A DNA stretch of 12,720 bases from Peptococcaceae bacterium (GTDB taxonomy: Bacteria > Bacillota > DSM-521 > Neomoorellales > Neomoorellaceae), in contig DOLC01000112.1 in assembly GCA_003509545.1 (NCBI GenBank), forward strand, positions 1-12,720, in the 5' to 3' direction. Under the pieces are notes generated by a model. The model worked only from the letters and a program-made list of their open reading frames with translations. It did no database searches and was not told the DNA's origin. Below, in pieces: positions 7,187 through 12,720 of this stretch (within the stretch, counting starts at the first letter, position 1; each line of letters begins with the position of its first letter). The position numbers and the translations under genes are program-made.

Positions 7187-7313
7187 TTAACCGCCCCAAG
7201 GGCCCGGTCCTAAACAAAACCCCGGAAAGAAAGGGGCAGGAGGCAGGGCCCGCCTCTGACTGCCCGGCTCCCAGGCGCGGGCGGCTCTGCCACCGGCTCC
7301 GGTGGGACGGAGT
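7187..7313. other. G+C-rich spacer between the deaminase and mod genes
   Basis: This spacer contains no supported gene. On the minus strand it begins with the hairpin at 7290-7305. Further down there is CCCC...GGGG followed by TTTTGTTT (about 7210-7233), which could be a weak terminator with only a 4 bp stem. A TTAATAC near 7184-7190 could be a -10 box for mod, but no convincing -35 box is seen. Confidence 0.4.
7290..7305 (-). other. perfect inverted repeat just downstream of the deaminase gene
   Basis: The sequence CCACCGGCTCCGGTGG is a perfect inverted repeat; as RNA it would form a 6 bp stem with a 4-base loop. It lies 8 bases after the amidohydrolase stop codon, where an operon end could fall. 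There is no U-run behind it, so it is only a possible intrinsic or processing signal. Confidence 0.4.
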
Positions 7314-8696
7314 TTAAGACCGGGCCTGTCCGGCCTTTTCTCGTTCGGCCCGCACCATGTCCCGGGAAACCTCCTGGGCCCGGCTATAGATGCGGCCCAC
7401 GTCCAAGGTGACGATTTCTCCCCGGCGTACCACAATCCTGCCGTTGACGATGGTCGTATCCACTAGGCTGCTGTTGCCGCAGCACACCAGGGCCACTATG
7501 GGGTCGTGGCAACCGGCGAAGGCCACGTCCTCAAGGTTGATGAGCACCACATCTGCTGCCTTGCCCACCTCCAGGGCGCCTGTATCCGTCCTCCCCAGGA
7601 CCTCAGCCCCTCCGCGGGTGGCTATTTTGAGCACCTGGTAGGCCGAGAAGCCTTCCTCACCGTACTGCAGGTGATTTAAAAGATAGCTCCTTCTCATTTC
7701 CTCCCACATATTGGAGCCGTCATTGCTGGCGCTGCCGTCCACGGCGAGGCCCAGCTTAACGCCTGCCCGGTAGAGTTCGCTCGTACGGCAGATTCCGCTC
7801 CCCAATTTCATATTGGAAGAGGGACAGTGGGCCACGCCACTTCCCGCCAGCCTCTTTATCTCGCGGTCGTTTAGGTGGATGGCGTGGGCAAACCACACGT
7901 CGGAACCTATCCAGCCCAGCTCTTCCATGAGTTCCACCGGCCGGCGGTTGTAACGCTCCAGGCAATACCTCTCTTCATCCGTGGTTTCGGCCAGGTGGGT
8001 GTGCAGCATAACACCCTTTTCCCGGGCCAGATCCCTCGTATGGCGCATAAGATCGAGGCTTACGGAAAAGGGGGAGCAGGGCGCCAGGGCCAGCCGTACC
8101 ATAGCATACGGTCGAGGATCGTGGTAAGTTTCTATCAGGCGCGCCGAATCCTCCAGGATGGCCCCTTCCTCCTGGACTACCTCGTCCGGCGGCAGGCCCC
8201 CCTGACTGCGGCCCAGGGACATAGACCCTCTCGTGGCATGAAAACGTATCCCAATCTGCCGGGCCGCCTCTATTTCCTTATCTATAAAGTCATTCCCCTG
8301 CCCTGACGGAAACACATAGTGATGGTCTGCCGTTAAAGTACATCCGGTGCGCAGTAGTTCGCTGAACCCCACCAGGGCACCGTAATATACCGCTTCCGGA
8401 GTGAGATGGCGCCAAAATTGATAAAGTTTCTGCAGCCAGCCAAACAGCGGAAGCCCCTGAACCTCCGGCAGGCCGCGGAAGAGAGACTGGTACAAGTGGT
8501 GGTGAGTGTTCACCAGCCCCGGAATGGCTATCATGCCCTGTCCGGGGATTACCTCCGCGCCGGGAGGTGGTTCAAGGTCGTGCCCTACGGCCCTGATCTC
8601 AGGTCCTGCAATAATAATATCACAGTCGCGCAAAATTTCATCCCGGTCATTGCAGGTCACCACATAGCTCACGTTTTTCAGCAGCAGCGGTTTCAT
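7314..8696 (-). CDS. amidohydrolase, 8-oxoguanine deaminase-like
   Basis: This is a metal-dependent deaminase of the amidohydrolase superfamily (TRZ/ATZ, cytosine/guanine deaminase-like group), expected to convert 8-oxoguanine to urate plus ammonia, or to deaminate a similar purine. The metal site is visible: HxH at H65 and H67 (NTHHHLYQ), H234 in HTHLAE with E237, H271 in FAHAIHL and D320 in AVDGSASNDGSN. The segments LFGWLQKLY (84-92), DHHYVFP (124-130) and TRGSMSLG (155-162) are, from memory, typical of the 8-oxoguanine deaminase/hydroxyatrazine hydrolase branch rather than classical guanine deaminase. Length is 460 aa. The ATG at 8696 is chosen because GGGGAG (8707-8712) lies 10 bases upstream; the frame could start at a TTG at 8726. 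The start lies 50 bases inside the end of the aldolase gene, suggesting coupled translation. Substrate choice is inferred from family resemblance; guanine or another aminopurine is possible. Confidence 0.85.
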   Translation of the reverse strand: MKPLLLKNVSYVVTCNDRDEILRDCDIIIAGPEIRAVGHDLEPPPGAEVIPGQGMIAIPGLVNTHHHLYQSLFRGLPEVQGLPLFGWLQKLYQFWRHLTPEAVYYGALVGFSELLRTGCTLTADHHYVFPSGQGNDFIDKEIEAARQIGIRFHATRGSMSLGRSQGGLPPDEVVQEEGAILEDSARLIETYHDPRPYAMVRLALAPCSPFSVSLDLMRHTRDLAREKGVMLHTHLAETTDEERYCLERYNRRPVELMEELGWIGSDVWFAHAIHLNDREIKRLAGSGVAHCPSSNMKLGSGICRTSELYRAGVKLGLAVDGSASNDGSNMWEEMRRSYLLNHLQYGEEGFSAYQVLKIATRGGAEVLGRTDTGALEVGKAADVVLINLEDVAFAGCHDPIVALVCCGNSSLVDTTIVNGRIVVRRGEIVTLDVGRIYSRAQEVSRDMVRAEREKAGQARS

Positions 8697-9495
8697 CGAG
8701 CGACTTCTCCCCTTTTCTGGCAGCAAGTTCCCTCGCTATTTGTACACCGGAGCTCGTACCTATGCGGTTGGCTCCTGCCCGGACCATGGCCAGGGCGGTG
8801 GCCAAGTCCCTGATCCCGCCGGAGGCCTTCACCCCCGCCCGGCTGCCCACCGTTCGGCGCAGCAGGCTTACGTCTTCGGCGGTGGCCCCGCTCCCGCCGA
8901 AGCCGGTAGAAGTCTTCACGAAATCCGCCCCGGCCTTGACCGCAATCAGGGCTGCGAGAACCTTTTCTACATCCTCCAAAAGGGCCGTTTCCAGGATTAC
9001 CTTCAGCACCCTCTCTTCTCCGGCCGCCTCCCTGACCCTGGCAATCTCCTCCCAGACCCTTCGAAGGCTCCGTCCCTTGAGGGCGCCCACATTCAAGACC
9101 ATATCAAGTTCGGCGGCGCCGCAGGCCACCGCTTCCACGGCTTCCGTGACTTTTGCCAGCGTCGTGGTGGTCCCGTGGGGAAATCCGATTACCGTACACA
9201 CCTTGACTCCGGAGCCCTGCAGCAGCCGGGACGCCAGCTTTACCCAGCAGGGTGACACGCAGACGCTGTGGAAGCCGAAAGTCACGGCCTCCTCGCACAA
9301 CCGTTGGACGGCGGGGACGGTAGTATCCGGCTTCAGTGCCGTATGATCGATAAGGCCGGGCAGGTCCAGCCCTTGACCGACGGCCGCCGGTATGCCTTCC
9401 TCCGGAGGAGAAGGCGGCCAGGCCACGTCCGGCAGGGCTTCCTGCAACTCCTTCACGGCTTGCCGGTAGAGCTGGCGGTAGTATTCTTCCTTCAC
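8647..9495 (-). CDS. deoC: deoxyribose-phosphate aldolase
   Basis: This cytosolic class I aldolase cleaves 2-deoxyribose-5-phosphate to acetaldehyde and glyceraldehyde-3-phosphate, the last step of deoxynucleoside breakdown. The catalytic set is present: D131 in LDMVLN, Schiff-base K194 in DFVKTSTGF and K223 in VKASGG. The opening IDHTALKP (49-56) is also diagnostic. At 282 aa it is longer than the common ~220 aa form, because about 45 residues (charged helix, then PPSPPEEG linker) precede the barrel. The GTG at 9495 is preferred, since AAGGAAGG lies 9 bases upstream; another GTG at 9504 directly abuts that site. The gene starts about 20 bases after the phosphorylase stop, and its end overlaps the deaminase gene by 50 bases, so all three are almost certainly one operon. 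Confidence 0.93.
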   Translation of the reverse strand: MKEEYYRQLYRQAVKELQEALPDVAWPPSPPEEGIPAAVGQGLDLPGLIDHTALKPDTTVPAVQRLCEEAVTFGFHSVCVSPCWVKLASRLLQGSGVKVCTVIGFPHGTTTTLAKVTEAVEAVACGAAELDMVLNVGALKGRSLRRVWEEIARVREAAGEERVLKVILETALLEDVEKVLAALIAVKAGADFVKTSTGFGGSGATAEDVSLLRRTVGSRAGVKASGGIRDLATALAMVRAGANRIGTSSGVQIARELAARKGEKSLDETAAAEKRELCGDLQ

Positions 9496-9514
9496 TTTTT
9501 CCACCCTTCCTTAA

Positions 9515-10300
9515 CTAGGCCGCCTTGGATTTCTGGCGCTGTTCATAAGCATAAATGGCCTCCAGAACTACCTGGATCTCCTTCTCCCAGCCCTCTACCA
9601 GCCGTTCGTTTTCCTTTTCATAGATCACTTCACCGGTCACCAGGTTGCCTGATACGGCGCAGATGCTGGCGGCTTTCCGGCGCCGCACATGGGCTACGGT
9701 AAAGATCGCCGAGCTTTCCATCTCCACGTTGGTAATCCCCAGTCCGGCAAGTTTTTCAATCCATTCCTGGGTTTCACCGTAGAAGCTGTCATCGGAAGCA
9801 CAAATACCTACGTGCAGTCCGTAGTGGAGTTCAGGCTGCAGCCTGCGGGCGGTTTCTATCAATACACTCGTAAAATCCATATCGGGTACGGCCGGAAAAA
9901 CATCGGGGACATAGAAACGAGAAGTGCCCTCGTTTTTCATGGCCCCACATGCAATAACGAGGTCTCCTATGGCCATGCCCGGCTGCAGGGCTGCCGAGCT
10001 CCCGATCCTGATGAAGACTTCCGCGTCCACATTGGCCAGCTCTTCCACCGCGATGGCCGCCGAGGGGCACCCGATGCCGGTGGAAGTTACACTCACCTTA
10101 ATACCTTTATAAAAGCCGGTGAAAGTACGGTATTCGCGGTTGTGGGCGATAAGTTGGGGGTTATCCAGGTATTTTGCCACCCGGTCGCTGCGTGCAGGGT
10201 CACCGGGCAAGAGCACATACTTCCCTACATCCCCGGGCTTCACCCGCAGGTGATACTGGATCTTTCCCAGAGTTACTTCGGCCTTGTTGACCGTAGACAT
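9515..10300 (-). CDS. udp: uridine phosphorylase-type nucleoside phosphorylase
   Basis: This protein catalyses reversible phosphorolysis of a nucleoside to free base plus (deoxy)ribose-1-phosphate in the cytoplasm. Seen in the sequence: phosphate-binding LPGDPARSDRV (31-41), STGIGCPSAAIAVEEL (73-88), the R98 segment FIRIGSSAALQPGMAIGD (96-113), ASDDSFY (168-174) and ribose-binding NVEMES (191-196). These fit the NP-I family in the uridine phosphorylase branch; length is 261 aa against about 253 for the E. coli enzyme. The RIGSSAAL segment departs from the common RxGTxG form. The ATG at 10300 is chosen for GAGGAGG (10309-10315), 8 bases upstream; the frame remains open to 10366 without a better site. 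Together with deoC downstream and a nucleoside permease upstream, it builds a catabolic route. With a purine deaminase in the same operon, a purine nucleoside substrate cannot be excluded, so the symbol is by family. Confidence 0.88.
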   Translation of the reverse strand: MSTVNKAEVTLGKIQYHLRVKPGDVGKYVLLPGDPARSDRVAKYLDNPQLIAHNREYRTFTGFYKGIKVSVTSTGIGCPSAAIAVEELANVDAEVFIRIGSSAALQPGMAIGDLVIACGAMKNEGTSRFYVPDVFPAVPDMDFTSVLIETARRLQPELHYGLHVGICASDDSFYGETQEWIEKLAGLGITNVEMESSAIFTVAHVRRRKAASICAVSGNLVTGEVIYEKENERLVEGWEKEIQVVLEAIYAYEQRQKSKAA

Positions 10301-10308
10301 AGTTACAC

Positions 10309-10315
10309 CCTCCTC
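10309..10315 (-). promoter_or_regulatory. ribosome binding site of the nucleoside phosphorylase gene
   Basis: On the minus strand this reads GAGGAGG, 8 bases before the ATG at 10300. It rules in the shorter protein over the open frame to 10366. The 89-base gap to the permease stop codon shows no terminator, consistent with read-through from the transporter genes. Confidence 0.6.
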
Positions 10316-10389
10316 AACACCGGTTTTGTTCGGTAATCCAGGGCGGAAGTTCCCGGCCGGATCCACTCGTGGGCTTTCCCCACCGCTCT

Positions 10390-11310
10390 TTAAAGTTCGC
10401 TCCGGACGTAAACCCTACCGGCGTGGGCAGGGCCCCTCACCCGCTTGGAGACAAAGGCCAGGACCAGTAAAGTCGTTAAATACGGTATGGCCTCTACGAA
10501 CTGTGCCGGCACTTGCCAGCCCTGGGCATTAATTTGCCAGGCCATCACGTAACCGAAAAACAGCGAAGCCAGCAGTGCACCGAAAGGCGTCCAGCGCCCG
10601 AAAATCATGGCCGCGAGGGCTATGAAGCCTCGACCGGCAGTCATGTTTTTGGTGAAAACGTTAAGCATCCCTATTGAAAGAAAAGAACCGGCCAGTCCGG
10701 CCAGAGCGCAGCCCACTATAACACTCGCATACATGTAGTTGACTACGGGAACGCCGAGCGACTGGGCCGCGTAGGGATTCTCTCCCACCGCCCGCAGGCG
10801 CAGGCCCATCTTGGTATGGTACAAAAAGATGTGACCCGCCAGAACCAAAAGCAACCCGATGAGGGTCACGTAGCTCATGTTCTGCAGGATAGGGCCCACC
10901 ACCGGGATGCTGGCCCAATGGCTCCCCAAGGAGCCTATCTTGGGGCAGGAAGGCGACTGGCCTTTGTTGCCGAAGAGAAATTGGAGCAGGAATATTGTGG
11001 CGCTTGTACTTAAAATATTTATGGCAACCCCGCTAACCACATGGTCGGCCTTAAATCCCACACAGATACCGGCATGGAGCAGCCCCAGACATGCGCCGAC
11101 CGCTACAGCCGCTGCCAAGCCGAGCCAGGCCGATTGGGTGAAATAAGAAGTGACGGCTGCCACAAAGGCCCCGGCCAGCATGATGCCGTCCAGGCCCACG
11201 TTGATCACCCCTGCCCGCTCGCAAAGTAGGCCCCCCAGGGCTCCGATAAAGAGAGGAGTGGCTATGGCCAGGGTGGCCTGGAGGATACCGACCGACAGGA
11301 AGTCGCTCAT
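10390..11310 (-). CDS. nucleoside ABC transporter permease (BmpD/YufQ-like)
   Basis: This is one of the two membrane subunits of a BMP-family nucleoside importer (BPD_transp_2 fold, as in B. subtilis NupP/NupQ). It has 306 aa with about eight or nine hydrophobic segments, roughly at 10-29, 42-55, 62-83, 92-113, 144-164, 190-213, 228-256 and 272-288. The signature ERAGVINVGLDGIMLAGAF (31-49) follows the first helix. The cytoplasmic coupling segment GLRLRAVGENPYAAQSLGV (169-187) would contact the ATPase. The start ATG at 11310 overlaps the TAA of the upstream permease by one base (TAATG), so translation is probably coupled, and GAGGGG precedes it. The gene itself looks intact. However, its partner permease is damaged and neither the ATPase nor the substrate-binding lipoprotein is in the window, so the transporter may not work as drawn. 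Specificity is inferred from family and operon context. Confidence 0.9.
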   Translation of the reverse strand: MSDFLSVGILQATLAIATPLFIGALGGLLCERAGVINVGLDGIMLAGAFVAAVTSYFTQSAWLGLAAAVAVGACLGLLHAGICVGFKADHVVSGVAINILSTSATIFLLQFLFGNKGQSPSCPKIGSLGSHWASIPVVGPILQNMSYVTLIGLLLVLAGHIFLYHTKMGLRLRAVGENPYAAQSLGVPVVNYMYASVIVGCALAGLAGSFLSIGMLNVFTKNMTAGRGFIALAAMIFGRWTPFGALLASLFFGYVMAWQINAQGWQVPAQFVEAIPYLTTLLVLAFVSKRVRGPAHAGRVYVRSEL

Positions 11311-12242
11311 TATCGCTCACCCCTCTTCAGCAGGGTGTTAAGCCAGTATTTGATAAAGGCCTGCGCAGCTACAAAAACAATAATGATAGCTTGCAACATC
11401 ATGCCCAGTTCCCGGGGCACATCAACTTGTAAGGACATAGAAGAGCTCCCCGCTTCCAGGGCCCCGAACAAAATGGCCGCCGGGAGGATGCCCAGGGGGT
11501 GATTTTGCCCCAGCAGCGCCACCGCGATGGCCGTAAACCCGTAGCCCGGGGAAAAGGCATGGATAAATCTCTGGTAAACTCCCAGGATCCTTTCCGCGCC
11601 CATCAATCCCCCGATGGCGCCGCTGGCCAGTATGGCCCCCATCACCACCCGCGCACTGCGGATCCCGGCATACCGGGCCGCCCGCCGGTTTAAACCGGTC
11701 ACCCTCAAGTCATAACCCCAGGGAGTATAAAACAGGAAAATCCACAAAAGGAAAGCCATTATAATCCCCAGTATAAAGCCCACGTTCAATTTAGAGGGCG
11801 GCAGCAGAGGCCACAATACGGCTGTAGGGGCTACCTTGAAAGTCTGGGCCACCACTCCCGGCTCGTGAAAGACGTGCACTGTAAGATAACCCGTCGCAGC
11901 ATACGCTACGTAATTGAGCATGACCGTGGAAATGACTTCATGGACCCCGGCCTTCACCTTAAGCCACCCGGGAACCAGGGCCATCAGCAGGCCTCCTGCT
12001 GCGGCGCCGGCCAGGGCCGTCACCACGTGTAGTCCGGCGGGCAGGCCCGGCAAACTAAAGCCGATGATGGCCGCCACCATGCCTCCCAGGTACATCTGGC
12101 CCTCCAGGCCGATATTAAATAATCCCGCCTGGGCGGCTATGGCAAAACCCAGCCCGCCGAAGATATAGGGCGTGGCCCTCTGCAGGGTGTCGGCCCACGC
12201 CGGCGCGTCGCCGAACGCCCCTTTAAACATGGCGCTGTAGGC
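11310..12242 (-). pseudogene. N-terminally truncated permease half of the chimera (BmpC/YufP-like)
   Basis: This is the ABC permease part alone, about 310 codons of an expected ~350. It ends in ...LLKRGER* and overlaps the next permease start by one base, the usual arrangement of the yufP-yufQ pair. The first membrane helix and the native start codon are absent. The first internal ATG (codon 147 of the chimera, near 12230) has no ribosome binding site before it. Confidence 0.65.
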
Positions 12243-12668
12243 ATATTTACGGTTAAATTTTTCCAAGAAATAGTGTGCTAGAATAGGGATATCCTCTGGT
12301 CTCTCCCTTAAAGGAGGGACCACCAGCGGGATGACGTTCAACCGGTAATACAGGTCGCTGCGGAACTTGCCCTGCTGTACCAGCTCTTTTAAATCCTTAT
12401 TGGTGGCCGCCAGTATTTTTACATCCACCCTGATGGGCTTTACCCCACCCACTCTTATAAACTCCCGCTCTTGCAAAAACCGCAACAATTTGACTTGCAG
12501 AGAAAGGGGCAATTCGCTTATTTCATCCAGAAGCAAGGTGCCCTTATCCGCCGTCTCTATCAGCCCCGGTTTCCCCTCGTTTCGGGCTCCGGTAAAGGCT
12601 CCTTTTTCGTATCCGAAAAGCTCGGCTTCCAGAAGATTCTCCGGAATAGCCCCGCAGTTGATGCGCAC
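11310..12668 (-). CDS. chimeric ORF: sigma-54 activator fragment fused to truncated nucleoside ABC permease (BmpC/YufP-like)
   Basis: One uninterrupted 452-codon frame joins two unrelated pieces. Residues 1-142 are the middle of an NtrC-type AAA+ domain: the sigma-54 contact motif ELFGYEKGAFTGA (16-28), Walker B GTLLLDEI (43-50) and FRSDLYYRLNVIPL (102-115) with the arginine-finger region. After EKFNRKY (136-142) it switches to a permease: AYSAMFKGAFG (143-153), then GLFNIGLEGQMYLGG (182-196), the coupling segment GYDLRVTGLNRRAARYAGI (318-336) and several membrane helices to the end. YufP-type permeases normally have some 45-60 residues before this point, including the first helix; they are missing here. 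The listed start is a GTG that is simply the internal Val of GPFVRINC; AAAGG lies 7 bases before it. The true frame is open back to a TGA at 12714-12716. Function as a permease is doubtful. It is either a real deletion fusion or an assembly join. Confidence 0.8.
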   Translation of the reverse strand: MRINCGAIPENLLEAELFGYEKGAFTGARNEGKPGLIETADKGTLLLDEISELPLSLQVKLLRFLQEREFIRVGGVKPIRVDVKILAATNKDLKELVQQGKFRSDLYYRLNVIPLVVPPLRERPEDIPILAHYFLEKFNRKYAYSAMFKGAFGDAPAWADTLQRATPYIFGGLGFAIAAQAGLFNIGLEGQMYLGGMVAAIIGFSLPGLPAGLHVVTALAGAAAGGLLMALVPGWLKVKAGVHEVISTVMLNYVAYAATGYLTVHVFHEPGVVAQTFKVAPTAVLWPLLPPSKLNVGFILGIIMAFLLWIFLFYTPWGYDLRVTGLNRRAARYAGIRSARVVMGAILASGAIGGLMGAERILGVYQRFIHAFSPGYGFTAIAVALLGQNHPLGILPAAILFGALEAGSSSMSLQVDVPRELGMMLQAIIIVFVAAQAFIKYWLNTLLKRGER

Positions 12669-12695
12669 GAAGGGACCTTTATTTCGGTCGCTTAT
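12243..12695 (-). pseudogene. internal fragment of a sigma-54-dependent (NtrC-type) transcriptional activator
   Basis: About 150 codons of the AAA+ core are present, from SDRNKGPFVRINC to HYFLEKFNRKY. The family continues after this point with the rest of the ATPase lid and a Fis-type helix-turn-helix; both are absent because permease sequence follows. Upstream, the region just after Walker A should read like LVARAIHNNS. Instead the frame shows a TGA (12714-12716) and unrelated residues. The Walker A loop itself would lie beyond the right edge. As it stands the fragment cannot be a working activator. Confidence 0.65.
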
Positions 12696-12720
12696 GCTAT
12701 TACTACAGCGTCAGATAGAG
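12696..12720. other. right-edge stretch of unclear origin
   Basis: These last bases do not continue the activator homology in any minus-strand frame I read, and an in-frame TGA sits at 12714-12716. It may mark a second breakpoint, a decayed gene, or low-quality sequence near a contig end. It is too short to decide. Confidence 0.3.

Noticed and set aside
7176..7215. Possible mod promoter (TTTAGG, 18 bases, TTAATA on the minus strand)
   Set aside because: The -35 box is poor and the predicted transcript would start almost at the ribosome binding site. Not strong enough to list.
7205..7235. CCCC/GGGG stem followed by TTTTGTTT as a rho-independent terminator
   Set aside because: The stem is only 4 bp with a 9-base loop and the U-run is interrupted. 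Mentioned with the spacer but not called.
7187..7435. Minus-strand 82-codon frame after the deaminase gene
   Set aside because: It overlaps the deaminase end in another frame and a G+C-rich spacer; the Pro/Arg/Gly-rich product suggests no real protein.
1..12720. CRISPR arrays, tRNA/rRNA genes, known riboswitches
   Set aside because: No regularly spaced repeats, tRNA cloverleaf, rRNA signature or purine-type aptamer was seen on either strand.

Overview
The window reads as chromosomal DNA from a moderately G+C-rich, probably anaerobic and possibly thermophilic Firmicute (Clostridia; the gene content and style recall the Moorella / Thermanaeromonas group). The basis is strong AAAGGAGG-type ribosome binding sites, apparent GTG and TTG starts, a Bmp-type nucleoside ABC transporter and a sigma-54 activator fragment. 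The taxonomic guess comes from style and was not searched. All recognisable genes lie on the minus strand, so the biological order runs from the right edge to the left.

Right part (about 12720 to 7314): a nucleoside uptake and breakdown operon. It holds two permease genes of a BMP-type nucleoside importer, a uridine phosphorylase-type nucleoside phosphorylase, deoxyribose-phosphate aldolase and an 8-oxoguanine deaminase-type amidohydrolase. Together they would import (deoxy)nucleosides, split them into base and sugar phosphate, feed the deoxyribose phosphate to acetaldehyde plus glyceraldehyde-3-phosphate, and deaminate a purine base. The first permease is broken: its N-terminus, with the first membrane helix, is replaced in frame by an internal fragment of a sigma-54-dependent (NtrC-type) AAA+ activator. 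The transporter ATPase and binding-protein genes are not where they normally sit. This chimeric junction near 12243 is the most striking point in the window. It is either a real deletion/fusion or a misassembly.

Middle part (7166 to 2173): a type III-like restriction-modification pair. A large beta-class DNA methyltransferase (Mod, 814 aa) has an unusually long N-terminal region. A superfamily 2 helicase (Res, 772 aa) has no nuclease motif that I can see. The roughly 230-base gap between them contains a 31-base direct repeat that duplicates the leader and ribosome binding site of res.

Left part (2116 to 231): an NAD-dependent UDP-glucose 4-epimerase-like sugar epimerase and a carbon-nitrogen hydrolase (nitrilase superfamily). 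Both are best read from TTG start codons. The last 230 bases hold no complete gene, only the possible first codons of a truncated ORF running off the left edge. No tRNA, rRNA, CRISPR array or recognised riboswitch was seen.
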